64,000 bases of DNA from Bacteroidales bacterium (GCA_017417385.1 JAFPZF010000055.1:1-64000); one strand, 5' to 3'; shown: positions 44,927-53,836, counted from the first letter of the stretch. Notes: generated from the letters alone by a model not told the origin. Numbers and translations: made by a program.

Positions 44927-47059
44927 TTAACGCTTCTTTGTCTTGTTATCCGGCACTACAAACCCTCGCTGCTTCAACAGATAGCTGACGTCCGGACGAT
45001 GCCCCCTGAACTCGGTGAACATCTCCAGCGCATCATAGTCCCCAGGACGCTCAAGGCAGTACTTGCGGAACCGCGCAGCAGTGCCCTTGTCAAGGACATC
45101 ACCACTCTCCCTGAACGCCTCAAAGGCATCAGCACACAGCATCTCGGCCCACTCGTAGTCGTAATAACCTGCCGCATATCCTCCACTGAAGATATGTGTG
45201 AAATATGTGCTATGATACCTCGGCGCTATCTCGGGTATCAGCCCTATCCGATTGATGACCTCCTCCTCGACTTTCTCTGCCGATGGTATCTCGTCTCCAG
45301 CACTGTACGAATGCCAATGCATGTCGATGAGCGACGCTGCAAGATACTCCGTCGAACGGAATCCCTGATTGAACGTCGACATCTGAGACAGCTTCTCGAC
45401 GAGCTCGTCCGGTATCACCTCGCCTGTCTTATAATGCTTGGCGTAGGTCTTCAAGACTGACGGCTCAAAAGCCCAGAACTCGTTGATCTGGCTCGGCAAC
45501 TCGACATAGTCGTGAGGAACATGGCGCAGCGTGCGATTGTAATTGCTCCTCGCAAAGAACGAATGGAGCCCATGTCCAAACTCGTGGAACATTGTCTCGA
45601 CTTCGTCTGTTCCAAGCAGCGCCGGAGCTCCCTTGGCTGGCTGTGGGAAGTTGCAGCATATTGAGATGACCGGCAGACGACGCTCCGACCCGTCAAGCGG
45701 CGTGGCATCGTTTCTGAACGACGTCGTCCACGCACCTCCGCGCTTAGACGAGCGCGGGAACCAGTCGAAATAGACTATCGCGATGTCCTTGCCGTCCTGC
45801 TTGACGCTCCATACTTCGTTGTTCTCGGGATTGTACTTCGGCGCTCCCTCCAAGACTGTGAACTCGACTCCATACAGCTGCGAAGCTATGCGCAACATCG
45901 CATCTCTCACGGTCTCCAGCTGGAAATACTCTGAGACTGTCGTCGCATCGACATCGAACCGCGCCTTGCGGAGCTGCTCTGTCCAATACCACCAGTCACA
46001 CGCCTCGACAACGGCATTCTTGTCCTGCTTGCGAGCAAACTTGCGCATGTCCTCGAGCTCCTTCTTCGCTGCGTTCAGCGCCATCGGCCATACGTTCATC
46101 AAGAAGGTGTCGACGACTTCTGGATTGCCAGACATCTTGACATCGGTAGAGTAATGTGCGTATGTCTTGTATCCGAGTATCTGCGCCTTCTCCGCCCTTA
46201 GCTTGGCGATGTCGTGGATTATCTGGCTGTTGTCGTTGTCCCCACCCTGACGACATCTCTTGACGTATCCTTCATAGAGCTGCTTGCGCAGGTCATGTCT
46301 GTCTGAATACTGGAGGAACGGGAATACGCACGCCGCCTGTGGCAGGAAAACCCACTTGCCGCTGAGCCCAGCCTTCTCTGCCCTCTCAGCCGCAGAGGCT
46401 ATGACGTCCTCCGGGAGACCCGAGAGGTCTGCCGCACTGTCGATGACGAGTTTGTAATTGTCGTTGGACTCCTTGCGGACGTTAACGCTCATTGTGTGGG
46501 TCAACTGAGAGAGCTTCTCGTTGATCTCGCTCAGACGCTTCTTGTCCTTCTCGTTGAGGAGCGCTCCACTGCGCACGAAGTCTCGATAGTACAGCTCGAC
46601 GAGGCGTAGCTGTACGCTGTCTAGCCCCTCCTCCATACGATGGTCATAGACGTGCTTGATGCGCGAGAATAGCTTCTCGTCCATCATGACCTCGTCCTCG
46701 AGTCGACTGAGTATCGGCAGCAGATCGGCTGTGATGACTTCCATGGTGTCCGTCGCATCTGTCGACTGGATGTTGAAGAAGATCGACGAGAGGTCCTCTA
46801 GCCAGCCACCGACTCTGTCGTATGGGACGATGGTGTTGCGGAATGTCGGCTCGTCACGCTGCGACTTGATGAGGCTGATCTCGTTGCGATACTCCTCTAT
46901 CGCCGCCTTGAACGCCGGCATGTAATACCGCTCGTGTATCTGCTCGAACGGCGGCAGCCCCGCGACGGTGTTGTACTCCTTGTCGAGAAGGACGTTGTGG
47001 TCGTCGTTACACGCCATAAGTGTGGTCGCTGCCATCAGACCGTAAACTAGTTTTTTCAT
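44927..47059 (-). CDS. dcp: M3-family peptidyl-dipeptidase (Dcp type), lipoprotein
   Basis: 710 residues. M3 zinc peptidases remove C-terminal dipeptides or cleave oligopeptides. The zinc motif is FHEFGHGLHSFFA near residue 480, with the downstream Glu in the EFWAFEPSV segment about 40 residues later. LPPFEQIHERYYMPAF near residue 35 is the usual start of the mature domain. MKKLVYGLMAATTLMAC is a lipoprotein signal (LMAC), so it acts in the periplasm. It follows aguB by 36 bases and is the last gene of a long operon. Length and motif order fit Dcp. Confidence 0.93.
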   Translation of the reverse strand: MKKLVYGLMAATTLMACNDDHNVLLDKEYNTVAGLPPFEQIHERYYMPAFKAAIEEYRNEISLIKSQRDEPTFRNTIVPYDRVGGWLEDLSSIFFNIQSTDATDTMEVITADLLPILSRLEDEVMMDEKLFSRIKHVYDHRMEEGLDSVQLRLVELYYRDFVRSGALLNEKDKKRLSEINEKLSQLTHTMSVNVRKESNDNYKLVIDSAADLSGLPEDVIASAAERAEKAGLSGKWVFLPQAACVFPFLQYSDRHDLRKQLYEGYVKRCRQGGDNDNSQIIHDIAKLRAEKAQILGYKTYAHYSTDVKMSGNPEVVDTFLMNVWPMALNAAKKELEDMRKFARKQDKNAVVEACDWWYWTEQLRKARFDVDATTVSEYFQLETVRDAMLRIASQLYGVEFTVLEGAPKYNPENNEVWSVKQDGKDIAIVYFDWFPRSSKRGGAWTTSFRNDATPLDGSERRLPVISICCNFPQPAKGAPALLGTDEVETMFHEFGHGLHSFFARSNYNRTLRHVPHDYVELPSQINEFWAFEPSVLKTYAKHYKTGEVIPDELVEKLSQMSTFNQGFRSTEYLAASLIDMHWHSYSAGDEIPSAEKVEEEVINRIGLIPEIAPRYHSTYFTHIFSGGYAAGYYDYEWAEMLCADAFEAFRESGDVLDKGTAARFRKYCLERPGDYDALEMFTEFRGHRPDVSYLLKQRGFVVPDNKTKKR

Positions 47060-47095
47060 TGATTGTTATGTGAGTATGTGATTTTGTGGGGAATC

Positions 47096-47983
47096 TTAGT
47101 TGCGAAATCGTCTCGTGATGTCCTGATACTGGTCTATCCGCCTGTCGCGCAGGAATGGCCATATCCGCCTTACCGCCTCGCTCCGCTCCATGTTGACGGA
47201 GACTATGGCGTTCGCCTCTTTCTGCGTCGGTGCCTCATACAGCATCTCGCCCTGCGGACCAGCTACAAAACTCGAGCCCCAAAACCTTATGCCGTCCGTA
47301 ACGCCAGATGGATCGGTCTCGTGTCCCGTCCTGTTGACTGCGACGACGGGTACACCGTTGGCTACTGCATGTCCTCGCATGACAGTCTGCCATGCATTCA
47401 GCTGCCTCATCCGCTCGTCCTCCGTGTCGTTCATGTCCCACCCGATGGCTGTCGGATATATCAGCATCTCGGCACCCGCAAGCGCCATGAGTCGCGCTGC
47501 CTCTGGATACCACTGGTCCCAGCAGACCATCACCCCGAGCCGCCCCACACTGGTGTCTATCGGCGTGAAGCCTAGGTCGCCCGGAGTGAAGTAGAACTTC
47601 TCATAGAAGCCCGGGTCGTCCGGTATGTGCATCTTCCGATACTTGCCAGCTATCGAACCGTCCGAGTCTATGACGACCGCCGTGTTGTGATACAACCCGA
47701 CCGCCCGACGCTCGAATAGCGACGTGACGAGGACTATGCCTAGCCGCGCCGCAAGCGACTGATACACCTCGGTCGACGGTCCCGGTATGGTCTCCGCAAG
47801 GTCGAAGAATCGTACGTCCTCTGTCTGACAGAAATATGGCGTGTTGTGTAGCTCCTGGAGTACCACGAGGTTGGCCCCGTTCTCCGCAAGATGAGCTACG
47901 TTCTGTATCAACTTGTCGACGTTCGCCTCGACTGTGCCGAACGACGTCTGCTGGACAAGTCCTACTTTGATTACCCTAGTCAT
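47096..47983 (-). CDS. aguB: N-carbamoylputrescine amidase
   Basis: 295 residues, usual length. It hydrolyses N-carbamoylputrescine to putrescine, ammonia and CO2. The nitrilase-type triad is visible: Glu in LVVLQELHNTPYFC, Lys in KYRKMHIPDDPGFYEKFYF and Cys in LGVMVCWDQWYPEAARL. The aguA gene lies four bases upstream, which fixes the pathway (agmatine to putrescine). It has no signal peptide and is cytoplasmic. Confidence 0.95.
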   Translation of the reverse strand: MTRVIKVGLVQQTSFGTVEANVDKLIQNVAHLAENGANLVVLQELHNTPYFCQTEDVRFFDLAETIPGPSTEVYQSLAARLGIVLVTSLFERRAVGLYHNTAVVIDSDGSIAGKYRKMHIPDDPGFYEKFYFTPGDLGFTPIDTSVGRLGVMVCWDQWYPEAARLMALAGAEMLIYPTAIGWDMNDTEDERMRQLNAWQTVMRGHAVANGVPVVAVNRTGHETDPSGVTDGIRFWGSSFVAGPQGEMLYEAPTQKEANAIVSVNMERSEAVRRIWPFLRDRRIDQYQDITRRFRN

Positions 47984-47987
47984 GTCT

Positions 47988-49040
47988 TCAGTTTATTCTT
48001 GTTAGTTTCTCGGTCCTGAGACTGACCGACGACGGATACTGCATGGTCGAACAATGTAGCGACCCATGCTGCCGTATCAGCGCACAGCAGTCCACCGGGA
48101 CTATCTCATACCCCTCGGGGCCGAACGCTCTCCGCATGGTCTCTATCGCCTCTTTGTCTGTCGAGACGTTATAGACGGGCAGGAGTATCGCCCCCTTGAC
48201 GTAATAGTAGTTGGCATACGTCGCCGGCAGTCGCTCGCCATTGTCCTTGTCATATATCGCCGTAGGCAATGGCAACGGGACTAACTCATATCGCTCGTTC
48301 TCTGAATTGACGAAGTCCTTGAGCTCGGCCTCCATCTTGCTCAACGACTCGTAATGCTCGTCCTTCTCGTCATAACACTTGACATACACGATCCTGTTCC
48401 CGGGCGCAAAGCGTGCCAAGGTATCTACGTGTCCGTCGGTGTCGTCTCCGACGAGCTCGCCACTCGTTATGAAGTGGAAATGCCGCGGACGAAAGATTGG
48501 CGAGAGGTCGCCTATGGCATCATACTCTGTCCGATACTCGTTCCTGTTCGGCGCAAGCAGACACCCGGATGTCGTCATCAAGACGGACCCGTCACTCTCT
48601 ATGCTCCCACCTTCGAGGACTGTCGTCAGGTGATATATGGGTATGCCGGGCAACGCGGTCTCTGCAAGTCTCCTGCTGACCTGGTTGTCATGGTTCGCCG
48701 CAAACTTCATTCCCCACCCGTTGAACGTGAAGTCTAGCATCTCGGGCTTCCCTGTCTCGTCGACGAGGGTTATGAGGCCGTAGTCTCTCACCCACGTGTC
48801 GTTTATGGGGGTCTCAAAGGCATAGACCTCGCCCTCTATACCGAGCGGACCGAGGCTCTCCCGTAGCCATTCGAGGCTGTCCGTCACGACGACGACTCGC
48901 TCCCTCTTGGCTATCTCCCTCAATATCCGACCGAAACACTCGACGGCCTCGTCTATCATGTACTCCCAGTCGGTGTTCCGACTCGGCCACACTATCTGGC
49001 TGAAACTGTGCGCCTCCCACTCTGCTGGTAGCTTGCTCAT
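47988..49040 (-). CDS. aguA: Agmatine deiminase
   Basis: 350 residues from ATG 49040 (MSKLPAEWEAHSFSQIVWPS). A longer in-frame start would run 147 bases into the upstream gene; the ATG overlapping that gene's TGA is the right one. The enzyme converts agmatine to N-carbamoylputrescine. WPSRNTDWE and NDTWVRDYGLITLVDE are guanidine-binding segments, HVDTLARFAPGNRIVYVKC carries the catalytic His, and the Cys nucleophile is in GSLHCSTMQYPS near the end. It forms the putrescine pathway with aguB; the arginine decarboxylase is not in the window. Confidence 0.95.
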   Translation of the reverse strand: MSKLPAEWEAHSFSQIVWPSRNTDWEYMIDEAVECFGRILREIAKRERVVVVTDSLEWLRESLGPLGIEGEVYAFETPINDTWVRDYGLITLVDETGKPEMLDFTFNGWGMKFAANHDNQVSRRLAETALPGIPIYHLTTVLEGGSIESDGSVLMTTSGCLLAPNRNEYRTEYDAIGDLSPIFRPRHFHFITSGELVGDDTDGHVDTLARFAPGNRIVYVKCYDEKDEHYESLSKMEAELKDFVNSENERYELVPLPLPTAIYDKDNGERLPATYANYYYVKGAILLPVYNVSTDKEAIETMRRAFGPEGYEIVPVDCCALIRQHGSLHCSTMQYPSSVSLRTEKLTRIN

Positions 49041-49642
49041 CGCATCTGCTCTAATAGTTGTTCCGCCTCCGCTATGCCGAGCGCCGCAGCCTTGGCATAG
49101 CAGACTTTCGCACTCGTCCTGTTCTCCTCGGTCTCCGGCGCATTGTGCGCATAGAAATTGCCCATGAAGAGATATCCAAGTCCGCAATCCTGATTGACTG
49201 ACTTGGAGATGAGCTTGACTCCCTCGCTCTCGTCAGCCTCGGTGCCGAGCCCGTAGAAGAGCATGTGACCGACTATCGCCTGCGCCTCTGCCATCCCCTC
49301 ATCTGCCAACCCGAGATACAGTATGTACGCCCGCCGTGCATCAGGCCTCGCCCCAGCTATGCCGTATGCGTACATCTGCGCCAGTATGTACCGCGCATCT
49401 GCATTGCCCTTCGACGCGGTCTCGACGATGTCGACTCCATAGACGTAGCCCTTCGACCTGAATATGCTGTCTAGCCGACCTTCGACATCTACGAAGACTG
49501 GCTTCTCATCGACTGAGACTTGTGCATTCTCTGTCAACACTCTGTCTACCGCAGCCATCGACGTGTCGGACGTCCCTGTCGTGCACCCAGTAGCTATCAC
49601 GACCGAGACTGCCACGACTGCGAACAACGATCGTCTCCTCAT
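49037..49642 (-). CDS. Sel1-repeat lipoprotein
   Basis: 201 residues. MRRRSLFAVVAVSVVIATGC is a lipoprotein signal (ATGC). From about residue 75 there are three to four Sel1-like helical repeats: GNADARYILAQMYAYGIAG, GMAEAQAIVGHMLFYGLGT, CGLGYLFMGNFYAH and a short last one. Such repeats usually bind other proteins. It is wedged between pepD and aguA with one-base and four-base overlaps, so it is translated with them, though its link to peptide or polyamine metabolism is unknown. Confidence 0.8.
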   Translation of the reverse strand: MRRRSLFAVVAVSVVIATGCTTGTSDTSMAAVDRVLTENAQVSVDEKPVFVDVEGRLDSIFRSKGYVYGVDIVETASKGNADARYILAQMYAYGIAGARPDARRAYILYLGLADEGMAEAQAIVGHMLFYGLGTEADESEGVKLISKSVNQDCGLGYLFMGNFYAHNAPETEENRTSAKVCYAKAAALGIAEAEQLLEQMR

Positions 49643-51087
49643 CAGAGTATGGCCTTTAGGAAGTTCCAGAACCTCTCAAGGCTCGGCAGGTAGAGCGACT
49701 CGTCCGGCGTGTGTACTGCCCTGAGCGTCGGACCGACGGATATCATGTCGAGGCTCGGATTCTTCTCCAGGAAGAGGCCGCACTCGAGCCCTGCATGTAT
49801 AGCCTTGACCTTTGCCTCGTCTCCTGTCTGCTCCTTATATGCCTTGCATGCCTCCTTCAGCAACGCTGACTCTGGTTTCGGCTGCCATGCGGGATACCCT
49901 TCCGAACTCTCGACTTTGGCCCCCATTAGCTTCAGTGCCGACGTGACGGCTGCCTTGGCCCACTTATGCCCAGAGGCTATCATGCTGCGCTGCGATGTGA
50001 CGATGCGGACTGTCTCGCCCTCTGTCCGGACTGATGCCAGGTTGGTCGAGGTCTGGACGAGGTTCTCTATCTCGTGAGAGTTCGCCAAGACGCCATGAGG
50101 ACATGCTAGCAGGCCGCCTATCAGCGCCGCCTGCGACTCCGCTGTCAAGACTGTCTCGACTGGCGTGTCTAACAACGTCTCGACGTCAAAGTCTATCACG
50201 TCCTCGACACCCCTGTACTCGCTCTCGACTTCCGCTGCAAAGACGTTCAGCTCGACTCGCAACGCCTCCCTCGCTTCCGCTGGTACTACGCCGACGAGCT
50301 TCGCCTCCCTGGCTATCGCATTGTGTAGCCCCCCCGCATCAAAAGTCGAGACTCTCAGCCCGCACTTCTCCTCGGCTATGTTCGCAAACCGCGCCATGAG
50401 CTGGACGGCATTGGCATAACCGATGTGTATGTCGCCGCCTGAATGTCCTCCGTGTAGTCCCTTGAGCGTGATGCAGACTCCGAGCTTGCCTGCACCTGCT
50501 GCCTCACGTCCGACTTTCAATGTCGCCGTCGTCGTGCATCCGCCCGCACAGCCTATGAAGATCTCCCCGTCATCCTCCGAGTCGAGGTTGATGAGTCGCT
50601 TCGCCGGGAGGAAATCGCTCCCCAAGGCATACGCTCCGGTCAACCCTGTCTCCTCGTCAATGGTGAAGAGTAGGTACAGCGGACCATGTGACAGTCTTCC
50701 TGCCCTGCCCTCCTCGACGACTGCAAGCGCCGACGCTACTCCGATGCCGTCATCCGCTCCGAGCGTCGTGCCCTCACTCCTCATCCAGTCTCCGTCTATC
50801 TTGTACCTGATGGCGTCCGTCATGAAGTCATGCTGGACTCCGTCACGCTTCTCGCACACCATGTCGACATGCGCCTGGAGTATCGTCGGCTCCTTGCCCT
50901 CCTTGCCTACCGTCGCCGGTACTGTCATCAAGACGTTCCCGACTGCGTCGCGCCTCGCCTCGACTCCGCGAGTCTCTGCCCACTTCAGGAGCCATGAGAC
51001 TATCTTCTCCTCGTGCTTCGACGGACGAGGGACTTTTGTTATTTCGTCAAAGATGCTGAGAACGGGGTTGCTCTTTATTTCCTTCAT
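49642..51087 (-). CDS. pepD: Aminoacyl-histidine dipeptidase (Xaa-His dipeptidase)
   Basis: 481 residues, usual length. It is an M20C zinc dipeptidase that cuts Xaa-His and other dipeptides in the cytoplasm. Metal-ligand regions are QAHVDMVCEKR (His, Asp near 79-81), GTTLGADDGIGVASALAV (bridging Asp near 119), FTIDEETGLTGAYAL (catalytic Glu near 148), LDSEDDGEIFIGCAGG and ALIGGLLACPHG. The C-terminus has AIHAGLECGLFLEK with another ligand. Its TGA shares one base with the ATG of the next gene, and it starts eight bases after the phosphorylase gene. Confidence 0.95.
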   Translation of the reverse strand: MKEIKSNPVLSIFDEITKVPRPSKHEEKIVSWLLKWAETRGVEARRDAVGNVLMTVPATVGKEGKEPTILQAHVDMVCEKRDGVQHDFMTDAIRYKIDGDWMRSEGTTLGADDGIGVASALAVVEEGRAGRLSHGPLYLLFTIDEETGLTGAYALGSDFLPAKRLINLDSEDDGEIFIGCAGGCTTTATLKVGREAAGAGKLGVCITLKGLHGGHSGGDIHIGYANAVQLMARFANIAEEKCGLRVSTFDAGGLHNAIAREAKLVGVVPAEAREALRVELNVFAAEVESEYRGVEDVIDFDVETLLDTPVETVLTAESQAALIGGLLACPHGVLANSHEIENLVQTSTNLASVRTEGETVRIVTSQRSMIASGHKWAKAAVTSALKLMGAKVESSEGYPAWQPKPESALLKEACKAYKEQTGDEAKVKAIHAGLECGLFLEKNPSLDMISVGPTLRAVHTPDESLYLPSLERFWNFLKAIL

Positions 51088-51095
51088 TTTTCGTT

Positions 51096-52001
51096 TTAGA
51101 TGCTATTCAATACGTGGTCTATCAGGGCCTCTATCGTCGGACGATAGTCCTTCGTCGCCGTCCCTGCAAGCCTGTTTGCTATGATCGCACAGACGGTCGC
51201 CGCATTATGCCCGAGCAGCAACGACAGTCCGTAGATTGCCGAACACTCCATCTCGTAGTTCGTCACCCTGCGCGAGCCAAACCTGAACGACGTTATCTTG
51301 CTGTTGATGTCCGGGTCCGCAAGTCCGAGACGTACGACGCGACCCTGAGGTCCATAGAATCCAGGTGCCGAGATGGTCGTGCCTAGCTGTATCCGCTCGC
51401 TGTTCTTGAGCTTATCGACGAGCTTAGCCGATGCGTTGACGACGTATGGCTGCGTCAACTTCTTGTTCCAGTCGGTGTGCTGCTTGAACGCATTCTCAAA
51501 TGGCAGGTCGCAGACCTCGTCCCTCCCCGCATAGAAGTTCAGCAGTCCGTCAAAGCCTATCGCAGCCTCGCTCAGTAGCCACGAATCTACCGGCAGGTCC
51601 TTCTGCAACGACCCTGACGTCCCTATGCGTACTAGGTTCAGCGTCCTGTGCTGCTCCCGAGGCAGTCTCGTCTCAAAGTCAACGTTGACGAGAGCATCAA
51701 GCTCCGTCATGACGATGTCGATGTTGTCCGTCCCTATGCCCGTTGAGACGACCGAGATGTCCTTGTTCTTGTAGACGCCCGTAGCACTGACGAACTCCCT
51801 GTTCTGCGCCTCCGAGTATATCTTGTCAAACCTCGACGTGATTAGCTTAACCCTCCCCGGGTCCCCGACCAGCAATACGTTGTCTGCAAGCTGACCTGGC
51901 TTGATATGCAGGTGAAATACCGAGCCATCCGAGTTGATGATCAACTCAGACTCCGCTATGCGCTCGCTCGTGTTCATTTTTGCGTTCTGTTCCATAGTCA
52001 C
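51096..52001 (-). CDS. Nucleoside phosphorylase, uridine phosphorylase-like
   Basis: 301 residues, PNP/UDP superfamily. It splits nucleosides with phosphate to ribose-1-phosphate and base. VLLVGDPGRVKLITSRFD is the phosphate-binding N-terminal motif, STGIGTDNIDIVMTELDALV and RIGTSGSLQKDL the central ones, and MECSAIYGLSLLLGH carries the Glu that binds ribose. The family signature region fits uridine phosphorylase better than purine phosphorylase, but I would not claim substrate. It is first in the operon, behind a TATTTTTG box at 52038-52045. Confidence 0.85.
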   Translation of the reverse strand: MTMEQNAKMNTSERIAESELIINSDGSVFHLHIKPGQLADNVLLVGDPGRVKLITSRFDKIYSEAQNREFVSATGVYKNKDISVVSTGIGTDNIDIVMTELDALVNVDFETRLPREQHRTLNLVRIGTSGSLQKDLPVDSWLLSEAAIGFDGLLNFYAGRDEVCDLPFENAFKQHTDWNKKLTQPYVVNASAKLVDKLKNSERIQLGTTISAPGFYGPQGRVVRLGLADPDINSKITSFRFGSRRVTNYEMECSAIYGLSLLLGHNAATVCAIIANRLAGTATKDYRPTIEALIDHVLNSI

Positions 52002-52037
52002 GAATTTTTACTTTCTGTTTCTTTGGGGTTTAGTCTG

Positions 52038-52045
52038 CAAAAATA
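52038..52045 (-). promoter_or_regulatory. -7 box TATTTTTG for the phosphorylase-pepD-aguAB operon
   Basis: Exact TAnnTTTG match 36 bases before the ATG at 52001. Confidence 0.6.
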
Positions 52046-52141
52046 CACATTGTCCAACGCAAACACAAAAAATGTCTCCCACCTTGACGAAAAAATCCTC
52101 ACCTATGATTTCAAAACAGCTTCTTAGTATGGTAGCAGAGC

Positions 52142-52387
52142 CTAAAATGTATTGTTCTTACTCTCTTGACTATTTCCTCGCGTCATGTTCTCATATAGCG
52201 CCACAGGTCCCAGATGCCACATCTTAGTAGATTCATCTTCCAACTGACGATAGACCTCAGACCTGTATACCGATTTCACTGCGTCGACTATGCCGATCCC
52301 TTTGTCTTCTGCTATCATGTCCGATAGCCATGACACTTTCGATGGCAGAATCAGATATAGATTCTGCTGGTTTATCTCGCCTATCAT
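52142..52387 (-). CDS. Small partner protein of the DUF3990 cassette
   Basis: 81 residues from ATG 52387, whose ATGA overlaps the stop of the DUF3990 gene. It contains SDMIAEDKGIGIVDAVKSVY and YRQLEDESTKMWHLGPVALYE; the pattern aromatic-S-x-x-Y-x-x-L-...-W-x-x-x-x-x-x-L-Y-E is typical of small proteins that accompany DUF3990 genes. I do not know its biochemical role. Fourth and last gene of the cassette. Confidence 0.6.
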   Translation of the reverse strand: MIGEINQQNLYLILPSKVSWLSDMIAEDKGIGIVDAVKSVYRSEVYRQLEDESTKMWHLGPVALYENMTRGNSQESKNNTF

Positions 52388-52863
52388 ACTCTCACCTCCT
52401 TTGCTTCTACAAAACTCAGCATTCTCAATGACCATGGTGTGTGAAATAGAAATTGGTCTACCAGTTTATACGTCTTGAGTTCTCCTATTAAGCTTTGCTT
52501 ACTTATGACTCCTCCCTCATACAACGCGAAAGCCGCATACACTCTGTCGTTCGCCACAGGGCCATACACTAAGTCATAGTTGTGTGTGAAGCCTCGTTGC
52601 GTGCGGTTCTTCATCACGAAGTCTACCCATTCTTCTGTCGGTTTATCAAATGAGAGTATATTCATTGCACTCTTCAACTCCTCATCAAGTTCATATACGT
52701 TGACATATCCTATGCCCCCTTTTTGAACACGACGACGCACCCAATCTTCGGCTTGTTTTTCCGAAGTCGTGGTGTAGAACCCACTCCCGTAGTCAAGCGT
52801 TCGGTTCGACTGACGGATCTCTGGCTCCCTTACAATTTCTTGGCTACCATGGTATACTTTCAT
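52384..52863 (-). CDS. DUF3990 protein, predicted ADP-ribosyltransferase-like toxin
   Basis: 159 residues, normal length. KVYHGSQEIVREPEIRQSNRTLDYGSGFYTTT in pieces shows the family pattern YHGS ... SNRTLD(Y/F)G.GFYTTT, followed by KPTEEWVDFVMKNR and DLVYGPVANDRVY. The Y-H-G and G-x-G-F-Y-T-T pattern resembles the ART fold (Arg/His ... Ser-Thr ... Glu), and DUF3990 has been grouped with it, so ADP-ribosylation of a target is a fair guess but unproven here. Both ends overlap neighbours by four bases. In other genomes DUF3990 sits next to DUF3791 as here. Confidence 0.78.
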   Translation of the reverse strand: MKVYHGSQEIVREPEIRQSNRTLDYGSGFYTTTSEKQAEDWVRRRVQKGGIGYVNVYELDEELKSAMNILSFDKPTEEWVDFVMKNRTQRGFTHNYDLVYGPVANDRVYAAFALYEGGVISKQSLIGELKTYKLVDQFLFHTPWSLRMLSFVEAKEVRV

Positions 52864-53081
52864 TTTTCAGTCTCTTTTTGCTTTATATACTCGTCTACGT
52901 CTTCCATCAGCCACTGACGGCTCTGTGTGTGCAGCACCTCGAAGTTCTCGCTTAGGTATTCCAGCACTCCATACTCAGACAGTCTGAGCATCGCCTCTTC
53001 GCCAGTCAGACCTTTCGCCTCTTTGTACTGCTCAATGCAAAACGATAGGAAATAGGCTATATCTTGATTCCTCTTATTCAT
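52860..53081 (-). CDS. DUF3791 protein, likely antitoxin or cofactor
   Basis: 73 residues: QDIAYFLSFCIEQYKEAKGL, then MLRLSEYGVLEYLSENFEVLH and WLMEDVDEYIKQKE. This FCIEQYK ... YGVL.YL ... .VLH....WL.EDID pattern is the DUF3791 hallmark. It is mostly helical and acidic, as many antitoxins are. ATGA overlaps join it to the Fic-like gene before and DUF3990 after. Confidence 0.8.
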   Translation of the reverse strand: MNKRNQDIAYFLSFCIEQYKEAKGLTGEEAMLRLSEYGVLEYLSENFEVLHTQSRQWLMEDVDEYIKQKETEK

Positions 53082-53464
53082 AAGTTCCTCCCTTTCGCTG
53101 CCGAGAACGACCCGCCATTCACGTTATACTCGCTGCCTGTTCGCGCCATCACTTTGCTCGCAAGCGTTATCAGCCAATCCACTGTGATGGGTTCTTGCTT
53201 TTCTATCCACTTTCGCCCATATTCGTAGGCTGCCTTGAGGTCGAGATTCATCATCTGCTCTACTATAGTTCGCTTGCTCGATGTGATGCCCTCGTCGAAC
53301 AATAGCTGCGCTTCTACCTCGGTGACTGTTGAGCCCTCGATGGCTGTAGAATGCGTAATGATGGTGTACAGATAGAACTTCTCGAAGTCTATCTGATTCG
53401 ATATGCCCAACGCCTCATGCTGTTGTAGCAGTTTTAGTAGCTGTCCCCTACTCCCGTCCATCAC
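53078..53464 (-). CDS. Fic-protein N-terminal fragment kept as a separate gene
   Basis: 128 residues corresponding to the first third of Fic AMP-transferases. STAIEG (near residue 38) fits the inhibitory helix motif (S/T)xxxE(G/N), and TVTEVEAQLLFDEGI, MNLDLKAAYEY and GSFSAAKG follow in the usual order. The catalytic HPFxxGNGR half is absent, so it cannot AMPylate by itself. The stop overlaps the DUF3791 start as ATGA, which argues that the short form is a real, selected gene and not a random truncation. It may act as the Fic-like regulatory part for DUF3990 or another Fic enzyme. TGTATTTG at 53497-53504 is a weak promoter box. Confidence 0.7.
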   Translation of the reverse strand: MMDGSRGQLLKLLQQHEALGISNQIDFEKFYLYTIITHSTAIEGSTVTEVEAQLLFDEGITSSKRTIVEQMMNLDLKAAYEYGRKWIEKQEPITVDWLITLASKVMARTGSEYNVNGGSFSAAKGRNL

Positions 53465-53546
53465 TTCTTTCCCCTATCTTTCTCTTCATTATGATTGCAA
53501 ATACAACAAGCTATATGTCATCCCTCTTGTCCTTTTTCCCGTCCGC

Positions 53547-53810
53547 TCAGATTGTGGCTGCACTGTGACCACAACCTCTAGAAAACTTCAAGTCCGATAG
53601 CCATTCCACATACTCTGTGTCCACTATCGTGCCGTCGCTATATACAAATCTCGGTTGATCTTTTGCTTCTTTTCGCATCTTTGCCGACATAGTATGGGCT
53701 ATCAGCAATGTTCTCAGGACATCTTCATCATATTCCCTGATGTCTTGCTCGGAGATGTCCACATCGCTGATGTGCTCAAATAATCTATATTTCGTATCGT
53801 CTGTCGCCAT
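53547..53810 (-). CDS. Small protein of unknown function upstream of the Fic cassette
   Basis: 87 residues, acidic in the first half (EHISDVDISEQDIREYDEDV), ending FSRGCGHSAATI. No family recognised; DVLRTLLIAHT faintly recalls the start of some restriction-modification proteins, but the rest does not. It has its own TAAATTTG box at 53829-53836 about 20 bases upstream, which supports it as a gene. The tail after DLKFS looks unlike the rest and may come from a frameshift or fusion. Confidence 0.5.
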   Translation of the reverse strand: MATDDTKYRLFEHISDVDISEQDIREYDEDVLRTLLIAHTMSAKMRKEAKDQPRFVYSDGTIVDTEYVEWLSDLKFSRGCGHSAATI

Positions 53811-53828
53811 ACTTGCCCTTTCTCTCCT

Positions 53829-53836
53829 ACAAATTT
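53829..53836 (-). promoter_or_regulatory. -7 box TAAATTTG for the gene at 53547-53810
   Basis: Exact TAnnTTTG match, 18 bases upstream of the ATG. Confidence 0.5.
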
